Shown here in pieces: positions 57,301-64,000 of a stretch of 64,000 bases of DNA. The notes under the pieces are model-generated. The model was given only the letters and a program-made list of their open reading frames with translations. It was not told the DNA's origin and made no database searches. The translations under genes and the position numbers were made by a program. Position 1 is the stretch's first letter, and each line of letters starts with the position of its first letter. Source of the DNA: Cichorium intybus (taxonomy: Eukaryota; Streptophyta; Magnoliopsida; Asterales; Asteraceae); assembly GCA_023525715.1 (NCBI GenBank), contig CM042016.1:62825882-62889881 (forward strand), written 5' to 3'.

Positions 57301-59827
57301 AAAAAAGGCCTTTAATGACTGACAATGTTAGTCAGTAAAAGGTATAGATGACAGAAAAATGTCTGTCATTAAAGCCCAGTTATAAATAAAATATGACAAA
57401 CATTTGTCTGTCATAAATTTATGACGTACATTTACAAGATACATTTACGACTGACATTGTATGTCGTAAATTTTGACTTTTTTTTTGAAAAATATGACAG
57501 ACAATTTGTATGTCACGATTTTACGCTTTAAAAAAATATATAAATTTTCTAGTTTTACTAATATTCAAGTTAAATCACACATTTTATGTCATGATACAAA
57601 ATAACAAATGTAATATATTAAGGCAATCATCCATTACATAGCATAATAGGTCATATGTCAAATACAAAGTAAACATTTCAAGTTTAACAAATCATTGTGA
57701 TGTAGGAGTTCTTTCACGAGAAAAAGCTCAATGATATGAGAAAGCTTCTCATTATGCTCTTCTACAAGTGATATTGTGCGTTCATACGCCTTCTTTACCC
57801 ATTACCCGACTTCAATATCAATTGTTGCCCTTGTTTTGCTGTTGTACTGCTTGCTCATCTCCATTCAAGTCATGTACCAAAAGGTTCCCTTCAACAAAAA
57901 CTCTTATATTAACATCCCCCAATAAAAAACCCGCAACATTTAATAATAAACAAATAACAAATAAGAAAGTGTAAGTAATTAGAAACATATAAAAAATAAT
58001 ATTGGATTTCGAGAAGAAAAATACCTCAAAGTTAGGAGGAAGACACCAGGAAAAAACAACTAGCACCATCCCATGGAATATGCATTCCCCCAATCAATGT
58101 GTTCATAGTCGGACGTATATGCTTAAAATGCAGTAACATTATGGAGTATGACGTCTTAGGATAAAGTAATACAATATTTACTAAATTATTCTAAATAGCA
58201 CTGGTCAAGTAATATTCCAGCTTAGGTTAGAGTACTTACAGCTGCCCGTCTTGCAATAAATGGAGCAGGCCTTTGTGCTTGCCTTCTTTAAACCTAATTC
58301 CTTTGTGCTGGCCTTCTTTAAACCTAATTAGAAGTCAATTACAATATAAGAAGAACTCATAATAAAAACATTAACAATAAATCTCAAAGGGCTGCTATTT
58401 CTTGCATTTGAACAAATAGAGTACATTGTTATTTCATGCACTTGACATAGAACTCTTACTAGAAAAAAAAAGAGCAGATTAAAAAATCTCAAGCAAAATG
58501 AATTAAAGTAGGTTGCTAATAAAAAATTTCGAGATGGAAAAGTGGCTTACTGCTTGTTTATGAGTACATCAAAGTGGCCTAAGGTGGGTTTATTACATGT
58601 GACACCATTCGACTCCAAGAAGCTTTCGCAGCAACCTACTATCCATTGTTCAAGAATTCAAAGATAGGTTTAATTCAAAGAAAGGCAGATCAATTATGAG
58701 ATAAGTTTAGCTTAAAAAAAGAGAGCATTTCTAGCTATAAGGTGTTTGCTATTATTAATGCAAAAATGGAAGAACCGATTTCTTTTTCAGTTATTTAGTT
58801 TTCTAGTCATGTTTCTCCACCAAAATTTGGTATCTGGGCCAAGTTGGGTACTTGAATAATCTCGTTTTTGGGTTTCTCTTTTTGTTTTTGAGGATGGTAC
58901 GGGTAGACACAAACAAAATAAATGGCAGTTAAAGGTTCCACTTTACTAGTTAAAAGTACATGTTATGAAGTATTAAGATGTCTTCCAACAAAACCAAAAA
59001 CAAAAGAAGCTCCAAAAAAAGAAAGATGTCACAGCGTTATTGTTAATACGGTTGCCATTCTATGAATTGATAATATTCTTAATAATTATAGCAACATATA
59101 CATAATTTGAAGCTTGCGAAAACATTGAAAACAAAGTGATACGAGTAGATAATTCTTTTATTGCCCACCAAAACTAAGAAAAGTATAAAATAATTAAAAC
59201 ATAAAAGTTTCCATTATCACATCTTAAAGCTTACACTTTTCGGGAATCATCCGGGAGGATGCACATTTTCTTTCGCAATATGATATAATTGAGCTCTAAA
59301 CCTCATCACCCTGTAATAGAAAGAAAAACAGACTGATAATTATCACGAAAAATAATTAACGAGGCGTTTCTATTTACGAATGGGAAAGATTTACAAAACC
59401 ATAACCCTAGAAGAAATTGGGGTGAGGATCGAACCATACCTGGGAAAAGTCTGGATAAATCTCTGATATTAACCCTAGAAATAAAAAGAAGAGAAGATGG
59501 GTTAACGGAGGAGGGAGAGATGGTCGGCTTTGGCGTTGTGAGAAGGATATACGCTAGAGCGGGACTGCGAGACAGGGAAGAGAAACTTGAACACTTTGCG
59601 TGAAAATGGAAAATAAGTGGAACGCAAACTTGTGTTTAAATTTTTTGGAAAGAGAGAACTTAGCCCGCGTTTTTGATTGGTTTTTTTCGGACGTTAATTT
59701 AGGACATGCATTTTTGTATGTCATAAATTTTTATATAGATGATTGAGTTTTATGACATAAAATTATATCCGTACAGAATTTTATGACATATATTTTTATG
59801 TCATTAAAACTCATTTTGCTAGTAGTG
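57301..59827. mobile_element. CACTA-like non-autonomous element, left tip missing
   Basis: The right end, read inward on the minus strand, is CACTACTAGCAAAATGAG at 59827. The left part starts AAAAAAGGCCTTTAATGACTG at 57301, typical of the bases that follow CACTAC, but the tip itself is gone and the LTR of the decayed chromovirus abuts there. Sub-terminal ATGACAnACAnnTGTCTGTCAT words are on both sides (57320-57520, 59700-59810). No transposase is present. The middle has only small frames without a domain, and a 31-bp duplication at about 58270-58330. The element is 2.5 kb. Confidence 0.65.
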
Positions 59828-60240
59828 ATTGTTTTGAGGATATTTGTTTCGTTTTGTTGAAAATAATGATACTTTTCTTTTATAAAAGCTTTCTTGTTTT
59901 ATCTTTACAATGTTGTATAAATGTGTTGATTGCATAAATATATAATTGTGTTTGTATGATTGTTAGATTGGATATATGTATATATAATTGTGTTTGTATG
60001 ATTGTTAGATTAGATTTAAACAAGAATTGCATCAACCAAAGATCCAAGTGGATAAGACTTTGGAATCATTTGACTTAGAGTCATATGATGAATGCAACTC
60101 TTGATTTAATTAGAACAAGAATTGCATCACCTTAAAATCCAATGGACAGGATTTTGGAATCATTTGTCTTAGAGTCAATAATGAATGCAAATCTTGATCA
60201 AATTAACAAAGTTATAATTCATAAAGAGATGTGAAAGAAA
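59828..60240. repeat. Non-coding stretch with two tandem duplications
   Basis: ATAATTGTGTTTGTATGATTG occurs twice at 59942-60010. A block of about 97 bases starting AACAAGAATTGCATCA and ending GAATGCAA occurs twice at about 60018-60200 with several differences. The second may belong to the leader or gag part of the copia element that follows. Confidence 0.6.
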
Positions 60241-63200
60241 TCAAGATTATAGGGCAATGTCCATACCAGTTCTTGTGAACTGCCCAGAACCACCAATGGA
60301 CACAATTAGTTATACTTCATTATATTTGCCAATCGGTTTAGCAAATATAACTTTGTTTATCAGAATAAACAGTAGTTAGAAGCTTTGAATTGTTTAAAGG
60401 TTTCAAAGTGAAGTATAAAATCAACAAAGAAAAAATGTGAGTAAAAGAGTTCTCACGAACATCTTAGGAACTGAGAAAATGTTTCACAATTATCTCCTTC
60501 CAAAGAACATTATATTGTTATAGTATGTCTTAAAGGAGAAGTCGAACATGGTTTGTAATGATTCGATCTGCGATGTATCGCGATGCACTTGCAATTAGTT
60601 TCGAAAGATTGGTCGTTCCAACCAGTTAGACCATAAAACCCAAATAATTGAAAACCACATCTTAGACTAAGTAGGTTGTACAAACACCATCTGAAATGTA
60701 GATGTCTGGGGTCATGTAGTGTTCATCCAAACTTCATAACTAGCCTTAACCGAATCCGTAGTGTCATTTCATTGGTCATCCCGCAAGTGCCTTAAATACT
60801 TGTTTTGCAAGTCACTCGAGAACAAATGTTTGTATCTCGAATGAAGAGTCTTTCTTTGGAAAGAGCTAACATTCTAAGGAGCCAGTGTGAGTAAGAGAAA
60901 TTGTGAAGAGATTCAAGGATTAACCAATGAAGGAACCTTTAGTCAACACTAGGACTTAACTAGGGATTAGATTTCTGTTAAGAGAAGAACTTGACATGCT
61001 TTTCTCCTCTTTAATCCAGTATTATTGGTCACCTTCATGACGTATTATGGTCCCATATTACTAAAAGGTGATACACCGATTAGTGGTAAAACACTAAGTT
61101 GGTACGGATGAGTAATCCAACTACATGGAAGCATTGGTGTGCGCAGTTACTGCCAAATAAATGATATAAAAGGCAAGACTCGGTCTATGTATTAGTTTGA
61201 CTGATCTTACACTTGGCCTAAAAACCAGTGGGAGTAATTGAATCTTTAAAAGAAGACAACATAGATAGGAATGTACTCACATTCAAAGCAAAAATGGACG
61301 AGTAGGGCAATGCTCAGACTCAAGAAATTGAATTTAATAAAGGCACTCTCATCAAGAGCTAAGAATGAATCTATAAGGATATCATTTGCCGCGACTGCAC
61401 TTTGTGAGTCATAGCAGATTGGATGATCTAAACCACTTTCCTTAAATAGAAAACATAGGGGTTGTGTGTAAGGCACAACCAAGAGGTTTTGAACATGCCA
61501 AAATATCCAAATAGAATGTACATAGCTCAAAAGATTCATCTAGAGAGTCAAACGAGCGCCTTGCAAATGCCAAGTGTTTGGATTTTGTGAAAGCATAAAA
61601 GAATCCTATATTTATGTCAAAGCTAGTGGGAGCATTGTTGTAATCTGCCTATCAATGTATGTTAGTAACATACTGCTTATAGGAAACAATTTCTTATTGT
61701 TACAAAGTGTAATGACTTGGCTTTAAGAAATAATTCGCTATAAGGAAGGTACAAAATGCACACGTGGTATAAGAATCTATAGAGATATATGAAAACTTCT
61801 GAAGGGACTTAGCCAATCTGGAGTATGATCTTGAAGAAATTCAAGTTGCATGACTTCTAGAAACGGGTTTTCTAAAATCATGACACAGGGTTGATTATGA
61901 GTCAATCTTCCGGTAATAAAAGTAGATCGGAACAATATGATTCAAGTCCCATGAGCTTCGGGATCGATTATAAGTTTCGTGTACTTATCCTGATAACTTA
62001 TATGCTTGGAGCATAATAAGTTAGTTTCAGGACAAACCTGGCAAAAGTCACTGGACGGTGGTTGAAAGCGTTATTAAAACATACATGAGAATACAAAGAG
62101 TTGTGTTTGGGGTAAATGGGAAATATAAAAATAATTTGAAAGAGTTCCAAATATGAAAGTATTAACTAACTCTGTAGAAGAGTTTAAGTATTTGCATCAA
62201 ATTAATGATACTAAAGACTTCATGTTGAAAAGTTTCATCGGTATCTTAATGGTTGTCATCAACATCATGAACACCTTGAAATCTTCTGGACACCAAGGGT
62301 ACAGTCATCTTAACTAAGGAACCCGAAGCCCATGAGAAGTCAAAACACATACTCAGGGAATACCATCATTTTTCAGATTTCAGTTAGGAGGGAAATGTAA
62401 CATAACACATTAAGGTATCATCAGAAGAATGTACGATCAAATAATTTGCAATGATGTCGACGCAAAACAAAATGAATGTCATTTTGGGTACAGACAAAAT
62501 GAAGGTCATTTTGGGTATATAGACAAATAAAATCTTAATTACAAGTTTAATAGAACAAGAAACATATAACAATATTAAAATATATCTGAATTGGTGATTA
62601 TCACATAGAGACTTGGTAATAAACTGCGTAGCTACCATTCACATAGCTTTAACACTGTGTTTCACTTTAGCATGTTTAGAACCCGCTTCCTGAGTATTAA
62701 TTTACTCAAACTTCCACAGTCGGTCGTACTCTTGGAAGCAAGTACTAATTTAAGATTGTCATGGGTGTTAGTAGATTGTCTATAGTGATTAGACATAACA
62801 TGATGATTGCGACTAACCCTCATAAGTGCTTGGTAGAAATTCAAGTATTGGAACAACCCGCACCAAGAGATTGCTTCATGGATTAAGTCACAAGTAATCT
62901 AGGATGATAATGTCTTTTATTCTTCAAACCAAGATGCATGAGGATTTGTTTTATGATTTTGTTATACATCGGACTACTCAAGTGCTGTCTGTAACAGGTA
63001 GTTATGAGAGTATGTCCGAGTAGAACATGATGAAGTAGACAGAGACTATGTAGTCCAAGTTTATCTGTTCCTTCTGCCCTAACAAGGAGAAGCGATATCT
63101 GCGGGCCCCTCGATGATTTGATGTTGACACTTATCCATGTCCCATGTTCATAGAACAGAGGAATAATTGATCTCTTATCTAGGGGTCGTCTCGTGATCAT

Positions 63201-63306
63201 AATTTCAATCAGAGTTCGGCAGTTGCATTGGATGTTACACTCTCTGCTTATTATCTGAAAGTATCAGACCACACAAAGTTGATGACATGTCCAAGTGGGA
63301 GACGGT
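60240..63306 (+). mobile_element. Decayed Ty1/copia element (pol remnants)
   Basis: No open frame survives, but short plus-strand stretches are recognisable. Near 60580-60900 is the part after the integrase core (FVSRMKSLSLE-like). Near 61370-61440 the RT start is recognisable. At 61640-61720 YVSNILLIGNNFLLLQSV stands where YVDDILLIGN is expected. Near 62035-62090 is KPGKSHWTVVESV (connection/RNase H entry). The order RT after integrase identifies Ty1/copia. A purine-rich AAGTGGGAGACGG at about 63293-63305 is the likely polypurine tract. The rest is too mutated to annotate. No 5' LTR was found. Confidence 0.7.
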
Positions 63307-64000
63307 TGTAATTATGTCCAAGGTCATTAACTGTGGTGATATTTCTAATAATAGCAGGGTCCTATTTAGGTTGCTCTCGCGGCCCAGTAAAAACAATCAG
63401 TAGCAGAAATAATAGAGGAATGATCAGTTTATTAATTAATTGAGAAATTAATTAATCAAAAACTGGATCAAGAATTAATTGATAAATTAGTTTTGAAATT
63501 AATTTATAGAAATTAATTAAGGTATTCGATTGTAATTAATTAATAGATTAATTAGTAGTACAAGTCCAGGGTGTGCGGCCGCCAAAAGGCTCCTAAGTTT
63601 GAAACCCTATGAGCCCATGCACTATAAATAAAGGTCTTAGGGTGTAACCCTAATGCATCCCAATCTCCAAGTAAGCCGCCACCCTCAAAACTCCCTTCCC
63701 TCTCCCTCTTTGTCGAATTCCACTATCCCTTCAAGGTTTGGATCGATTCCCACAAGCTTGGAAGTTTCTGTCTGCTTGTTCTTCTAGTGATCTTGGGTGT
63801 GAGTCATTAGAGGGATTCTGGTTTGGATCCTTAACATCCAAACAAAAGGTATGAATCTAATTCATCTTATAATTGATGCAAGTGCTATGAACTTATGATA
63901 TTGATTACGACCTGATAGGATCCTGCTTAATAATCTGCTCAGTTTTGAGATTTAATATGTTTTATCTTCCACTGCTTGACTGAATTGTGTTAATTTGTAA
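63307..64000 (+). repeat. 3' LTR of the copia element (may run off the window)
   Basis: It begins TGTAATTATGTCCAAGG straight after the polypurine tract. The TATA box CTATAAATAAA at 63622-63632 is followed by a T/C-rich leader. Between 63430 and 63555 is a stretch of degenerate AATTAATT repeats. A right edge was not identified. No gene in it. Confidence 0.55.
63430..63555. repeat. Degenerate AATTAATT repeat tract
   Basis: About ten TTAATTAAT or AATTAATT words at irregular spacing of 10-15 bases within the LTR. These are self-complementary and A/T only. Confidence 0.8.

Noticed and set aside
57768..58093. Frames of 68 and 91 codons inside the CACTA-like element
   Set aside because: No transposase or host domain; opposite strands overlap.
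61246..63200. Minus-strand frames of 64-105 codons over the copia element
   Set aside because: Antisense to recognisable plus-strand copia remnants or without domain.

Overview
This window looks like nuclear DNA of a flowering plant. It is AT-rich, has long (TA)n arrays, one spliced transcription-factor gene and layer upon layer of plant-type transposons: L1-like LINE, Ty3/gypsy chromovirus, Ty1/copia, Helitron, Harbinger, CACTA and hAT-like elements. The style of the repeats (a Sirevirus-like 'env-like' remnant, Tekay-like chromoviruses primed by initiator tRNA-Met) would suit an Asteraceae genome such as lettuce, but that is an inference from memory and not proven by the sequence.

Only one convincing, apparently intact host-type gene is seen: a four-exon RWP-RK domain gene (15627-16956, + strand, 370 codons plus stop), related to the RKD/NLP transcription factors. 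Almost everything else is mobile or repetitive DNA.

Layout. 1-1866: no supported gene; its right edge looks like the 5' end of a minus-strand Helitron. 1867-2045: (TA)n. 2046-6157: 5'-truncated minus-strand LINE. 6166-6698: (TA)n. 6700-10473: non-coding minus-strand Helitron. 10474-10499: (TA)n. 10500-14770: plus-strand Helitron. 14771-23290: a region with a related Helitron-like left edge and a clean Helitron 3' end; it holds the RWP-RK gene, a 2.06-kb retrotransposon LTR with primer-binding site (17782-19855), a Harbinger-type MITE and a 67-bp inverted repeat. 23291-23788: (TA)n. 23.8-28.1 kb: hAT-like element, tandem duplications and LTR-like DNA.

28.4-41 kb is a three-level nest. A Sirevirus-like env-like pseudogene (minus strand, 40633 down to about 28938) is split by a small terminal-inverted-repeat transposon (9-bp target duplication GTGTGTAGC). 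That transposon is itself split by an 8.2-kb Ty3/gypsy chromovirus (32076-40272, 5-bp duplication GGTAC). 41.1-57.3 kb is another nest. A decayed plus-strand chromovirus ends in a 3' LTR that is split by a hAT-like element, which is in turn split by a young 8.8-kb non-autonomous LTR element (46824-55638, duplication GTTTG). The interior of that young element carries almost no gag-pol. Instead it holds a run of covarying hairpins, about 16 copies of a 44-bp repeat and four near-identical copies of a 580-bp repeat. The best candidate for something undescribed is this element: a large non-autonomous retrotransposon related in its LTRs and 3' coding tail to the adjacent decayed chromovirus, with hairpins whose stems differ but whose loops mostly share CTCA (TGAG in the element's sense strand).

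57.3-59.8 kb is a CACTA-like non-autonomous element lacking its left tip. 60-64 kb is a decayed plus-strand Ty1/copia element and its 3' LTR, which may run off the window. No rRNA, tRNA or CRISPR was recognised.
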